Source of the DNA: Ruminococcaceae bacterium UBA945
Lineage (GTDB): Bacteria; Bacillota; Clostridia; Oscillospirales; Acutalibacteraceae
Length of the DNA: 12,091 nucleotides
Direction of reading: 5' to 3'
NCBI GenBank assembly: GCA_002293315.1
Contig: DBCZ01000009.1
Location: forward strand, 9,032 to 21,122
Under the pieces are notes generated by a model. The model was not told where the DNA came from, ran no database searches, and saw only the letters and a list, made by a program, of their open reading frames with translations. Shown here one piece after another: positions 5,723 to 11,960 of the stretch (position 1 is its first letter; each line of letters starts with the position of its first letter). Position numbers and translations under genes: made by a program.

Positions 5723-7279
5723 ATGCAAAAGATTAAATCGGGAATTTCAAATCAGCTTTCAAAGATTGTGCTCGTCCTTTTGCTGCTTCAGCCAATCCTT
5801 GACGTGCTGTCTTATTTCCTGCAAGAGCTTGGCGACACTACAATCTCAACCTTGCTTCGCTTCGCGTTGCTCGGGTTTGTCGCTCTTCTGGGCTTCTTCG
5901 TCAGCGATAAGAAGCGCGTGTATGTCGTCTTCTATGCGATCGTCTCAATCTTTTGGATTCTCCATGCGCTGAACTGCTTCCGTGTGGGCTACAAGAGCGT
6001 TTATACCGACACCGCGAACTATCTCCGCATAATTTCTCTGCCGATTTACACGCTTTCGTTCATCACCTTCTTCAAAAAAGGCGAGAATATCCGCAAATCA
6101 ATCTATCTCGGTATCGCGCTGAATTTCGCGCTTATCGCGGTTTTTACGGCGATTCCCTGGCTCATCGGTCAGCGCGTGTATACCTATGACACGCTCGGGC
6201 TCGGCGTCATGGGGTGGTTCGGCGTCAGAAACGCCCAGAGCGCAATCGTCGCGCTTGTGACGCCGCTCACCATCTATTTTTGCTATAAATCAAAGAAAAT
6301 CTGGCTGTATATTCTCTCATGCGCAATGACGATGGCGCTCCTCTTCCTGACAGGCACAAAGCTCACGTTTTACTCGATTTTCCTCGTATCTGCCGCATAC
6401 ATATTCGCATTTTTGCTTAATCTCAAAAAAAAATCTATTCCGTATATCGCTGCTTTGGCGCTGATTTGCGTCGCGGCTTTCATTCTGCGCCCTGTCTCGC
6501 CGATGATGGAGCGCGAGAGGCGCTCTGAGCTTGCGCGTGACAATTACACCGCCCTTGTCTCCGAAAGCGTGCGCAGCAGTGCGGACGAAGAGACGCTTAT
6601 GATGCTGCAATCCGGCGAGGCGCTTAAAAGCGGAGACCCGGAGCTGCTCGGCAAGCTCAGAAAAAGCCGGTTCGGCGTCTACTCCGATAAAGAAATCTAC
6701 GGCACGGTTTATGCCGATTTGAACTCCCGTTTCGGCGTTTACAACGTGATGAAGGCCTATGAATACTCAATTGAGCCCACGATTCTTTCAGATTCCCGAG
6801 AGAAGAAGACCACGTTTGCCGAGCTGATGTGGGACGAAAAAGATTTCCTCACGAAGCTCTTCGGCTTTGAGTATGACGATATGCTCTACGGCGAAAACAT
6901 CTATGATTTGGAAAACGATTTTCCTGCCGTGTTCTTCTTCTGCGGCTATATCGGCTTCGGGCTGTATATGCTCTTCTTCCTGTATTTCGCGTTCATCATT
7001 CTGCGCGCGTTTATCAGAGACATAAAGGGCTTTTTGACGGTTGAGGTGGCGGCCGTGGGAATGACGTTCCTGCTTGCAATCGGCGCGGCGCAGATTTCCG
7101 GGAACGTCCTCCGGCGCCCCAACGTGACTATCTATTTTGCCGTCGCGTGCGCGTATGTCTATGACCTTTTCGCGCTGCACGCCCCGCCGAAGAAAAGCTT
7201 TGAGGAGTGGAAGACCGATTTATTCCCCAAACGAACCTCAAAGAAAGGCAAGAAAAAGGCGGCTAAAAACAAACAGTGA
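5723..7279 (+). CDS. Polytopic membrane protein, O-antigen ligase/polymerase-like (paralog 2)
   Basis: This 518-residue protein is homologous to the preceding one over its whole length, so the pair arose by tandem duplication. Shared blocks are QPILDVLSYF (23-32), FFVSDKK (58-64), GWFGVRNAQSA (164-174), FLTGTKLTFYS (208-218), SPMMERE (259-265), LTKLFGFEYDD (376-386) and ENDFPAVFFFCGYIG (397-411). The arginine of paralog 1 (R220) is lysine here (K213). The extracytoplasmic loop (about 258-400) is also the most divergent part. The C-terminal tail (about 487-518) is hydrophilic and very lysine-rich, and probably cytoplasmic. GGGAGGAG lies directly before ATG 5723, 10 bases after the first gene's stop, so the two are one operon. 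The likely role is ligation or polymerisation of a lipid-linked cell-surface glycan, alone or with paralog 1. Confidence 0.8.
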   Translation: MQKIKSGISNQLSKIVLVLLLLQPILDVLSYFLQELGDTTISTLLRFALLGFVALLGFFVSDKKRVYVVFYAIVSIFWILHALNCFRVGYKSVYTDTANYLRIISLPIYTLSFITFFKKGENIRKSIYLGIALNFALIAVFTAIPWLIGQRVYTYDTLGLGVMGWFGVRNAQSAIVALVTPLTIYFCYKSKKIWLYILSCAMTMALLFLTGTKLTFYSIFLVSAAYIFAFLLNLKKKSIPYIAALALICVAAFILRPVSPMMERERRSELARDNYTALVSESVRSSADEETLMMLQSGEALKSGDPELLGKLRKSRFGVYSDKEIYGTVYADLNSRFGVYNVMKAYEYSIEPTILSDSREKKTTFAELMWDEKDFLTKLFGFEYDDMLYGENIYDLENDFPAVFFFCGYIGFGLYMLFFLYFAFIILRAFIRDIKGFLTVEVAAVGMTFLLAIGAAQISGNVLRRPNVTIYFAVACAYVYDLFALHAPPKKSFEEWKTDLFPKRTSKKGKKKAAKNKQ

Positions 7280-7294
7280 ATTGTTAATCCATGT

Positions 7295-7328
7295 AAAACC
7301 CGCGAAAACGTCTGCGGGTTTTCTGTTG
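7295..7328 (+). terminator. Intrinsic terminator after the O-antigen-ligase-like pair
   Basis: AAAACCCGC (7295-7303) and GCGGGTTTT (7314-7322) pair perfectly across a 10-base loop, and the T-tract runs TTTTCTGTT. It starts 15 bases after the stop codon of paralog 2. Confidence 0.85.
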
Positions 7329-7369
7329 CAATTATGGTAGAATAAATGTATAATTATATCAGAATTCTA
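7326..7369 (+). promoter_or_regulatory. Promoter and operator-like inverted repeat of the toxin-antitoxin pair
   Basis: TTGCAA (7326-7331), exactly 17 bases, TATAAT (7349-7354). The -35 box abuts the T-tract of the previous terminator. Inverted repeat TAGAAT (7338-7343)/ATTCTA (7364-7369) brackets the -10 box, and the palindromes ATAATTAT (7350-7357) and AGAATTCT (7361-7368) lie inside it. Antitoxins of this family usually repress their own promoter, so one of these palindromes is a plausible operator. Confidence 0.7.
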
Positions 7370-7383
7370 ATCGGAGGCATATT

Positions 7384-7650
7384 ATGATAATAAAATCATC
7401 TACGACTTTGCGCAATAATTACGGCGAGATTTCCAGGCTGGCGCATGAGGAGCAGGAGCCCATTTACATCACCAAGAACGGCGAGGGGGATTTGGTGGTG
7501 ATGAGCATCGATGCATTTGAGCGCCGCGAGCAGCTTCATCGCCTGCGCCTCAAGCTGGAGGCCGCGGAGCGGGGAAGGCTTGCCGGCGCACCGACGTACA
7601 CGCTGGAGGAATCCATGAAGCGCTTGGAGAAAATTTATGCGGAAAAATAG
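7384..7650 (+). CDS. Type II antitoxin, Phd/YefM family
   Basis: This 88-residue protein has the Phd/YefM N-terminal fold: SSTTLRNNYGEISRLAHEEQ (5-24), then PIYITKNGEGDLVVMSIDAFER (26-47). The second block is the family hallmark that ends the DNA-binding dimer domain. The charged C-terminal half (about 48-88) would wrap and inhibit the toxin. CGGAGG lies 6 bases before ATG 7384. It overlaps the RelE/ParE toxin gene by 14 bases, the usual antitoxin-first arrangement with translational coupling. It is expected to bind its own promoter, where the inverted repeat at 7338-7369 is a candidate site. Confidence 0.93.
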   Translation: MIIKSSTTLRNNYGEISRLAHEEQEPIYITKNGEGDLVVMSIDAFERREQLHRLRLKLEAAERGRLAGAPTYTLEESMKRLEKIYAEK

Positions 7651-7942
7651 TTTAGTAATCATGGAAGAAGCTCAAAGTGAACTGGAAAAAATAGCGGCCA
7701 GCTATAGAGAATTAGTTGGTCCGAAGGCAGCATGGAAAATTACAGACAGGCTCTACAGTATAATTGAGCAGCTGCTGGTTTTTCCCAATATGGGCGTAGA
7801 AATAGATGAAGAGGAGATAGGGAAGAGCGGATACAGAAAGCTCATTTGCGGCAATTATCTCTGCTTCTACCGCGTGATTGACGATGTTATCTATATTTAT
7901 CATATTGCGGACGGCCGTAAAGAATATAAGCAGCTCTTCTGA
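7637..7942 (+). CDS. Type II toxin, RelE/ParE family
   Basis: This 101-residue protein has the RelE/ParE layout: an N-terminal strand, two helices (about 10-48), FPNMGVEIDEEE (49-60), then the beta-sheet core SGYRKLICGNYLCFYRVIDDVIYIYHIADGRKEY (64-97). R67, R79, H89 and R94 are in positions where family members carry active or conserved residues. RelE members cut mRNA on the ribosome and ParE members poison gyrase. The GYRKL...GNYLCFYRV form with C-terminal GRKEY looks closer to the ParE/RelE-hybrid group, so the target is undecided. ATG 7637 lies inside the antitoxin gene, with GGAG 8 bases upstream. A 16-bp hairpin follows at 7976-8011. Confidence 0.92.
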   Translation: MRKNSLVIMEEAQSELEKIAASYRELVGPKAAWKITDRLYSIIEQLLVFPNMGVEIDEEEIGKSGYRKLICGNYLCFYRVIDDVIYIYHIADGRKEYKQLF

Positions 7943-7975
7943 GATATTCGGGAGAATTGCAGTACAGCAGAAGAC

Positions 7976-8011
7976 GCAAAGACGGCATGGATTTCTCCAT
8001 GCCGTCTTTGC
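7976..8011. terminator. 16-bp perfect hairpin with TTTC loop after the toxin gene
   Basis: GCAAAGACGGCATGGA (7976-7991) pairs perfectly with 7996-8011 around a 4-base loop. The AAAGA/TCTTT ends of the stem can serve as A- and T-tracts in either direction, but no longer T-run follows. It is likely a terminator for the toxin-antitoxin transcript. Confidence 0.6.
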
Positions 8012-8055
8012 CTATGAGGATGTATTGTTAGATACTTGTAAGCGATTGTTAATCG

Positions 8056-8078
8056 GATTGCCGCCTAATGCGGCAATC
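8056..8078 (-). terminator. Hairpin just after the 62-residue gene
   Basis: GATTGCCGC (8056-8064) pairs with GCGGCAATC (8070-8078) around a 5-base loop, 10 bases past the stop codon of the minus-strand gene. The minus strand continues CGATTAACAAT, so there is no proper T-run. A terminator or 3'-end stabiliser is inferred from position. Confidence 0.5.
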
Positions 8079-8088
8079 AAGCCACTAA

Positions 8089-8277
8089 TTAATAGTAGGC
8101 TGTGCAGAGTGCGATTCCGCCAACATTCGCATAGCACATGAAATCATTCTTGTGCTCTTCGCGAAGCCCCTGCTCGATAGCAGATACCACGTTGTTCTCT
8201 CTGCGAGTGGCTCTTACTGCCTCATTTGCCTTCTTGTTCAGAAGTCTCGAAGTGTAAACCGTCTGTGCTTTGTTCAT
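8089..8277 (-). CDS. Hypothetical 62-residue protein with two C-terminal cysteines
   Basis: I do not recognise this protein. Residues 1-45 are highly charged and probably helical (KKANEAVRATRRENN, then EQGLREEHKND). The last 16 residues (47-62) are hydrophobic to small, hold C48 and C58, and end in TAYY. There is no signal peptide or long membrane helix. ATG 8277 is preceded by AAGGGTGGT at a fitting distance. It has its own perfect-consensus promoter (8331-8359) and a hairpin after the stop, so it is a separate, probably well-expressed transcription unit. A charged N-terminus followed by a short Cys-containing C-terminus could be a RiPP precursor, but no maturation enzyme is in the window. 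A small structural or DNA-binding protein is equally possible. Confidence 0.7.
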   Translation of the reverse strand: MNKAQTVYTSRLLNKKANEAVRATRRENNVVSAIEQGLREEHKNDFMCYANVGGIALCTAYY

Positions 8278-8303
8278 TATTTACCACCCTTTCAAAGTGT
8301 ATT

Positions 8304-8359
8304 TGTAAGTCATCTTTAACTTACATCTACATTATAAAGATAATTTATAAACTTGTCAA
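8304..8359 (-). promoter_or_regulatory. Consensus promoter with operator-like inverted repeat for the 62-residue gene
   Basis: On the minus strand, TTGACA (8359-8354), exactly 17 bases, TATAAT (8336-8331) is a perfect sigma-A promoter. TGTAAGT (8304-8310) and ACTTACA (8319-8325), 8 bases apart, form a 7-bp inverted repeat overlapping the predicted start (near 8324). It could be a repressor site or a hairpin at the 5' end of the mRNA. Confidence 0.8.
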
Positions 8360-8501
8360 GGGTTTTGTTGCAAATTTTTATAAAAAATAGAATTATTTAT
8401 AAAAAGAACAAAAATTCACTGAAGCACATGTATGTTTTAGGCAAAGAGCACATAAGGCATGAAGAAGATATAAACAAATGCTGGATTTCAATTGAAATAA
8501 G

Positions 8502-8520
8502 TCCGGCGTCAGCCCCCGGA
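8502..8520 (-). terminator. Weak terminator candidate at the end of the LacI-family gene
   Basis: On the minus strand TCCGG and CCGGA pair over a 9-base loop that includes the stop codon, followed by CTTATTTC. The perfect 14-base palindrome ATTTCAATTGAAAT lies next to it at 8485-8498. The stem is only 5 bp, so this is tentative. The rest of 8360-8484 is AT-rich and shows no gene. Confidence 0.3.
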
Positions 8521-9558
8521 ATTGAGGTCTTTTACGCTTTCCCGGATGATAAATTCAGTGGGAAGCTCGAATTTCATAGCGGTGTTCTTGAAGCCCAGGC
8601 GGTTCAGCCGGATTTTATTCTGAAGCATCATTACGGCCTCTCGGCCCATGAGCTGCCTGTGATTATTAACGCTTGTCAGCTTTGGCTCAGTCATTTCTGC
8701 GATTGAGCGGTTATCAAACCCGATGAGGGAAATATCATCCGGCACGTCGTAGCCGCATTTGCGAAGGGCGATCAGAGCGCGCCACGCGATAAAATCGTGC
8801 TCGCAAACGAGAGCGGTCACCTTCGGCGGGGTCTTATCCCAGATTTCCTTTAGGTTAAAGCATGCGTCTTCGCTTTCGCCGCGGCTGTTGTAGTAATTCT
8901 CGCGTTTATCCTCTATTTCATAAGCTCTGAGCGCCATGTGGAAGAACTTGCGGCGCTCAAGCGTGCTGTCACTGTCGCTGCCGCTGGAAATATACCCGAT
9001 TTTCGCATGCCCCATCTCCTTGAGATAGCGCACCGCAGAGTACATGCCTTGCTCGTTATTTATACAGACGCTGCTGCAATTCAAATCAGGGCGATATGAA
9101 TCAATGAAAACCGTTGGCAGGCCAATGCCCTTCAAATCCTCGATAATCGGGGCTGTTATACAGCTCGTCTGCACAATTGCGCCCACGGCTCGGCTATTCT
9201 TCAAAAGAGACGGCAGATTATTATTTCCATGCGGGCTCACATGATAGACGAGCAGCGTAAAGTTGTTGTCTCGGGCCTCCATTTCGGAGCCTTCCAGCAC
9301 GGAGGGATAGAAAGAAAACCTGTCGTTGCCGCTGGCCGCCGAGGTGTAAATCAAATATGCTATGGTTTGTTTATGATATGAAGCCTTGTCAGCCTGCGGC
9401 TCACTTTTCGTCGCAAGCATTTCCCCGCAGCCCATCGCGTTGATTCTCTCAATCAGCTCATGCCGCAGCGAATCGCTCAGCCCCGGCTTATTATTCAGAA
9501 CAAGAGAAACGGTTGCGGGCGAGACGCCGAGCAGCTCGGCAAGCTCCTTTGCCTTCAT
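8509..9558 (-). CDS. LacI/GalR-family transcriptional regulator
   Basis: This 349-residue protein is of normal family length. Residues 1-26 are the LacI helix-turn-helix (KELAELLGVSPATVSLVLNN). From about 60 on is the periplasmic-binding-protein-like sensor domain, with AVGAIVQT, VFIDSYRPD, VCINNEQGMYSAVRYL, GHAKIGYISS, ALVCEHDFIAWRALIALR, GYDVPDDISLIGFDN and ELPTEFIIRESV. Members bind an effector, often a sugar, and repress or activate nearby genes. The hinge normally reading GYxPNxxAR is unusual here (MGCGEMLATK). The ATG at 9558 fits AGGAG (8-base gap) better than the TTG just upstream at 9561. No sugar genes are next to it. Targets could be the downstream 62-residue gene, itself, or distant loci. 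Confidence 0.93.
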   Translation of the reverse strand: MKAKELAELLGVSPATVSLVLNNKPGLSDSLRHELIERINAMGCGEMLATKSEPQADKASYHKQTIAYLIYTSAASGNDRFSFYPSVLEGSEMEARDNNFTLLVYHVSPHGNNNLPSLLKNSRAVGAIVQTSCITAPIIEDLKGIGLPTVFIDSYRPDLNCSSVCINNEQGMYSAVRYLKEMGHAKIGYISSGSDSDSTLERRKFFHMALRAYEIEDKRENYYNSRGESEDACFNLKEIWDKTPPKVTALVCEHDFIAWRALIALRKCGYDVPDDISLIGFDNRSIAEMTEPKLTSVNNHRQLMGREAVMMLQNKIRLNRLGFKNTAMKFELPTEFIIRESVKDLNSGG

Positions 9559-9622
9559 CAATCCAACTCCTATGGTTTAATTGCGAACACAGCTTTATAT
9601 AAACTTTATAAATATTATCTTA

Positions 9623-9650
9623 ATTATAGCAGAGATTTTACATAAATCAA
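9623..9650 (-). promoter_or_regulatory. Extended -10 promoter of the LacI-family gene
   Basis: On the minus strand, TTGATT (9650-9645), 16 bases ending in TGC, TATAAT (9628-9623). The predicted start near 9616 gives a leader of about 58 bases that contains AT-rich palindromic stretches (CTTTATAAATA). Confidence 0.65.
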
Positions 9651-9700
9651 TACCTTTTCCTACTATTTTCCAATTCCACAGAAATTTTCTAGGCAAAAGA

Positions 9701-9736
9701 ATACATAAAGAAGGCAGGCAGTTTTATCTGCCCGCC
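9701..9736 (-). terminator. Intrinsic terminator of the peptidase/membrane-protein operon
   Basis: On the minus strand GGCGGGCAG (9736-9728) pairs fully with CTGCCTGCC (9721-9713) with one G-U pair, over a 6-base loop, then TTCTTTATGTAT. The G-U pair would be an A-C mismatch on the other strand, which supports minus-strand use. It lies 20 bases after the membrane protein's stop. Confidence 0.8.
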
Positions 9737-9755
9737 TTTCTTTTTATAAATATGC

Positions 9756-10574
9756 TTATACTTTTTCTTTGGCAGGCTTGAGTGATACGATTTGCATAAT
9801 CAAGGCGGCCAGTAGAAGAATCGCGATAATAGGGCTTAGGTATGAGCCGAAAATGAAAATTGAGACGGCTGAGAAAACTATTGCTAATGTGCCGACTACG
9901 CAAGAGGAAATGAATATATGCTTGTTGAGAATTCTGTTTATAATTAAAAAAACAAGCCATACGGATGATAAAATGGCGGCGAATGGCGAAAAAGCCAAAA
10001 GTGCAAGCAGGCTTGGGAAGTCAAAATAGGAGGTGAATTTATATGCCAAAATACCTTGCGGAATCGCCGCACTGAACGGAAGCACCATGAGTATTACAGC
10101 AGTGCCGAGGGGGATACATGAAAAAAGATATATCTTTTTTTTCAAATCAACTTTTACGACTCTCACGTCAGTGGGCTCTTTTCTAAATGCAATAATTTGC
10201 AGAATTAAGGCAGCCAATAGAAGAACCGCAATAATCGGGCTTAAGAACGAGCCATACACGAAAATTGAAATCGCAGAGAAGAATACACTCAACACTCCCA
10301 GTACAACCAGCTCGTTACGCATATTTTTGAGCGGCACATTTATAACCGAAAGCACAAGCCACACCGAAGAGAGCAGAGCGGCCAGAGCCGAGCCGCCAGT
10401 GAACAAAAGCCCAAACATAAACGTAAAATCAAAATATGATGTATAGTTATAAACTGTTTTGTCTGGCGTAGGGTTAGAAGGCATCGCTGCACTGAACGGC
10501 AGAGCCATTAAGACTATTGCAATACCAATAGCGATGCAAGAAAAGAATGATAGATAATTATTACGCTTTTCCAT
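9756..10574 (-). CDS. Membrane protein with two internally duplicated halves
   Basis: This 272-residue, very hydrophobic protein is built of two homologous halves of about 120 residues. Half 1 starts SCIAIGIAIVLMALPFSAAMP (12-32) and half 2 starts SCIPLGTAVILMVLPFSAAIP (152-172). YTSYFDF (44-50) matches FTSYFDF (180-186), and SIFVYGSFLSPIIAVLLLAA (103-122) matches SIFIFGSYLSPIIAILLLAA (238-257). Each half has about four membrane helices. A basic charged linker (RKEPTDVRVVKVDLKKK, 131-147) joins them. I do not recognise the family. The gene follows the secreted peptidase-like gene by 15 bases, and AAGGAG of its ribosome binding site overlaps that gene's TAA, so the two are probably translationally coupled. 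Partner, immunity or export roles for the peptidase are possible but unproven. Confidence 0.85.
   Translation of the reverse strand: MEKRNNYLSFFSCIAIGIAIVLMALPFSAAMPSNPTPDKTVYNYTSYFDFTFMFGLLFTGGSALAALLSSVWLVLSVINVPLKNMRNELVVLGVLSVFFSAISIFVYGSFLSPIIAVLLLAALILQIIAFRKEPTDVRVVKVDLKKKIYLFSCIPLGTAVILMVLPFSAAIPQGILAYKFTSYFDFPSLLALLAFSPFAAILSSVWLVFLIINRILNKHIFISSCVVGTLAIVFSAVSIFIFGSYLSPIIAILLLAALIMQIVSLKPAKEKV
9791..10283. repeat. DNA-level trace of the internal gene duplication (9791-9878 and 10196-10283)
   Basis: The two 88-base segments lie 405 bases (135 codons) apart in the same frame and agree at about 68 positions by eye, without gaps. They encode the SIF..GS.LSPIIA.LLLAALI.QI block in each half of the membrane protein. 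Confidence 0.8.
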
Positions 10575-10589
10575 TTTGACATTCTCTCC

Positions 10590-11792
10590 TTATATGGTAG
10601 TCAGGAAAGAGTACAAGCCTTCAAGATACACATTATCATAATCTGCCCAACCCATATGTGCAATCAGGTGATCGTCACTACTATAACCATATACAACTAC
10701 TGCATGATTAGTACGAGGCTCATTTGCCCATAACTTAGCAAGATTGCCCTCTAAAACCATAGGTCTACCTCTGTTAATAACTGATTTTATAGTTGATTTT
10801 GTAGGAATTGCAGAGAGGCTTGCTGATAAATTTGAAATCCCGCGATTTACATGAAGATAAGTATTTATTGTACTGACGAGTATTGGCGCAACAGTTGAAC
10901 CATCATTGTTGGGAAGAGGTGAACACCACTTCCAGATATTATAGCTGAACGTTCTTTTGTAATTTGTCCCAGCATTTGCATAGTCACCAGGGCTTCCGGC
11001 AAATACATTATAGCCTCTTGCCTGATTGAAATATGTGGCATTATCAATTATTGCTCCATTTACATATGTATCATACCAAGCCAACATTATGGCGGAGGAT
11101 ATGTAGCCACATATACCATTAGTTCCTCCGGGTGAACAATACGACATCTCACTTTCGGTATTTAGATTATAAATCATTGCAGCACCAGGAATATATGTCT
11201 GTGTAGCGGCTAAAGCGCGGGATTGAGGCTGCTCTTTACCGGTTTCAATAAACTCTGTGTTACTTAGGTTAGGTTCTTCCATATAATGGTCAAATAATTG
11301 CTCTGAACCATCAGCTAACGCATCTTCATTTTCTTCTGCATTTATGGTGTCACCAGAAATAGTATGAACATAGTTCTCACCATCAAAGACATAGTACTGT
11401 GCTGGTCCTCCATAATAAAGATTTTCCGTATATCCTTTGTATGGAGATGGAGCTGAAGGGCTATACTCTGAAAACTTGCCAGACTCATTATGGAAAATCA
11501 TATATCCTTCAGGGTCAACCTCGGCAACTGTATATATATTTCCATTAAAATCTGTGGCTTCTTTGATTGAAGAAATAATGCTTTCTTCAATCCCTCTTTT
11601 CTCGATTGCGGATTTGGTGGCGTCGTTTTCTTGTATTTCTATCAGTTTATCCTCAAACAGAATCTCTAATCGCTCTTGCTTCACATAGTCAGCTTTAACC
11701 ATACTATCTGTTTCTACAGCAAGAGCACCGATTGGCAGCGTTAGCGCTAAAAGTAGAAGTGATGAAATGAGTTTCACATGTTGCTTTTTCAT
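10590..11792 (-). CDS. Secreted papain-fold cysteine-peptidase-like protein (C10/C39-like)
   Basis: This is a 400-residue protein starting at ATG 11792. AAGGAGG lies 7 bases upstream and inside the longer frame from 11813, which rules out the longer start. Residues 1-25 are a signal peptide (MKK, then a hydrophobic core, with ALA before the likely cut after A25). Residues 26-200 have no clear motif and may be a propeptide. The C-terminal domain has the nucleophile region NGIC228GYISSAIMLAWYD, and NH363AVVVYGYSSDDHLIAHMGW, which resembles the streptopain-type histidine segment. The oxyanion glutamine expected six residues before the cysteine is Gly, and the residue matching the catalytic Asn of streptopain is His (H379), so activity is uncertain. 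It is the first gene of a two-gene operon with the duplicated membrane protein. It is likely extracellular or cell-surface. Confidence 0.78.
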   Translation of the reverse strand: MKKQHVKLISSLLLLALTLPIGALAVETDSMVKADYVKQERLEILFEDKLIEIQENDATKSAIEKRGIEESIISSIKEATDFNGNIYTVAEVDPEGYMIFHNESGKFSEYSPSAPSPYKGYTENLYYGGPAQYYVFDGENYVHTISGDTINAEENEDALADGSEQLFDHYMEEPNLSNTEFIETGKEQPQSRALAATQTYIPGAAMIYNLNTESEMSYCSPGGTNGICGYISSAIMLAWYDTYVNGAIIDNATYFNQARGYNVFAGSPGDYANAGTNYKRTFSYNIWKWCSPLPNNDGSTVAPILVSTINTYLHVNRGISNLSASLSAIPTKSTIKSVINRGRPMVLEGNLAKLWANEPRTNHAVVVYGYSSDDHLIAHMGWADYDNVYLEGLYSFLTTI

Positions 11793-11896
11793 TGATTTTC
11801 CTCCTTGTATCATTATACGTTATTATGTGTGCTGAAACTTATTCTGTTGGCGGCTTGAATGCAATTACCTCAGACCATGCACATCACATCCTATAT

Positions 11897-11948
11897 TAAG
11901 ATGATTTTAATCTGAATTCATCTTACAATACAATGTCAATAATGTCAA
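11897..11948 (-). promoter_or_regulatory. Promoter with inverted repeat over the -10 box, for the peptidase operon
   Basis: On the minus strand, TTGACA (11948-11943), 17 bases, TAAGAT (11925-11920), giving a start near 11913 and a leader of about 120 bases. TAAGATGA (11897-11904) and TCATCTTA (11918-11925) form an 8-bp inverted repeat covering the -10 box and start site, a natural repressor position. The -35 region carries a direct repeat, AATGTCAAT twice (11932-11949, plus strand). The leader (11793-11912) matches no riboswitch class I know. Confidence 0.65.
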
Positions 11949-11960
11949 TGTTAAATTCTC

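Noticed and set aside
8353..8706. 117-codon plus-strand ORF
   Set aside because: No ribosome binding site, poor composition, and more than half lies antisense to the LacI-family gene and over the 62-residue gene's promoter.
11793..11813. Longer peptidase start at ATG 11813
   Set aside because: The extra seven codons contain the AAGGAGG site that serves ATG 11792, and the signal peptide begins correctly at the later ATG.
11812..11817. TATAAT just upstream of the peptidase ribosome binding site as a promoter
   Set aside because: No -35 box at proper spacing, and transcription would start inside the ribosome binding site.
11793..11912. Riboswitch in the peptidase leader
   Set aside because: No conserved core of any class I know could be matched, and no strong stem with a terminator switch is visible.
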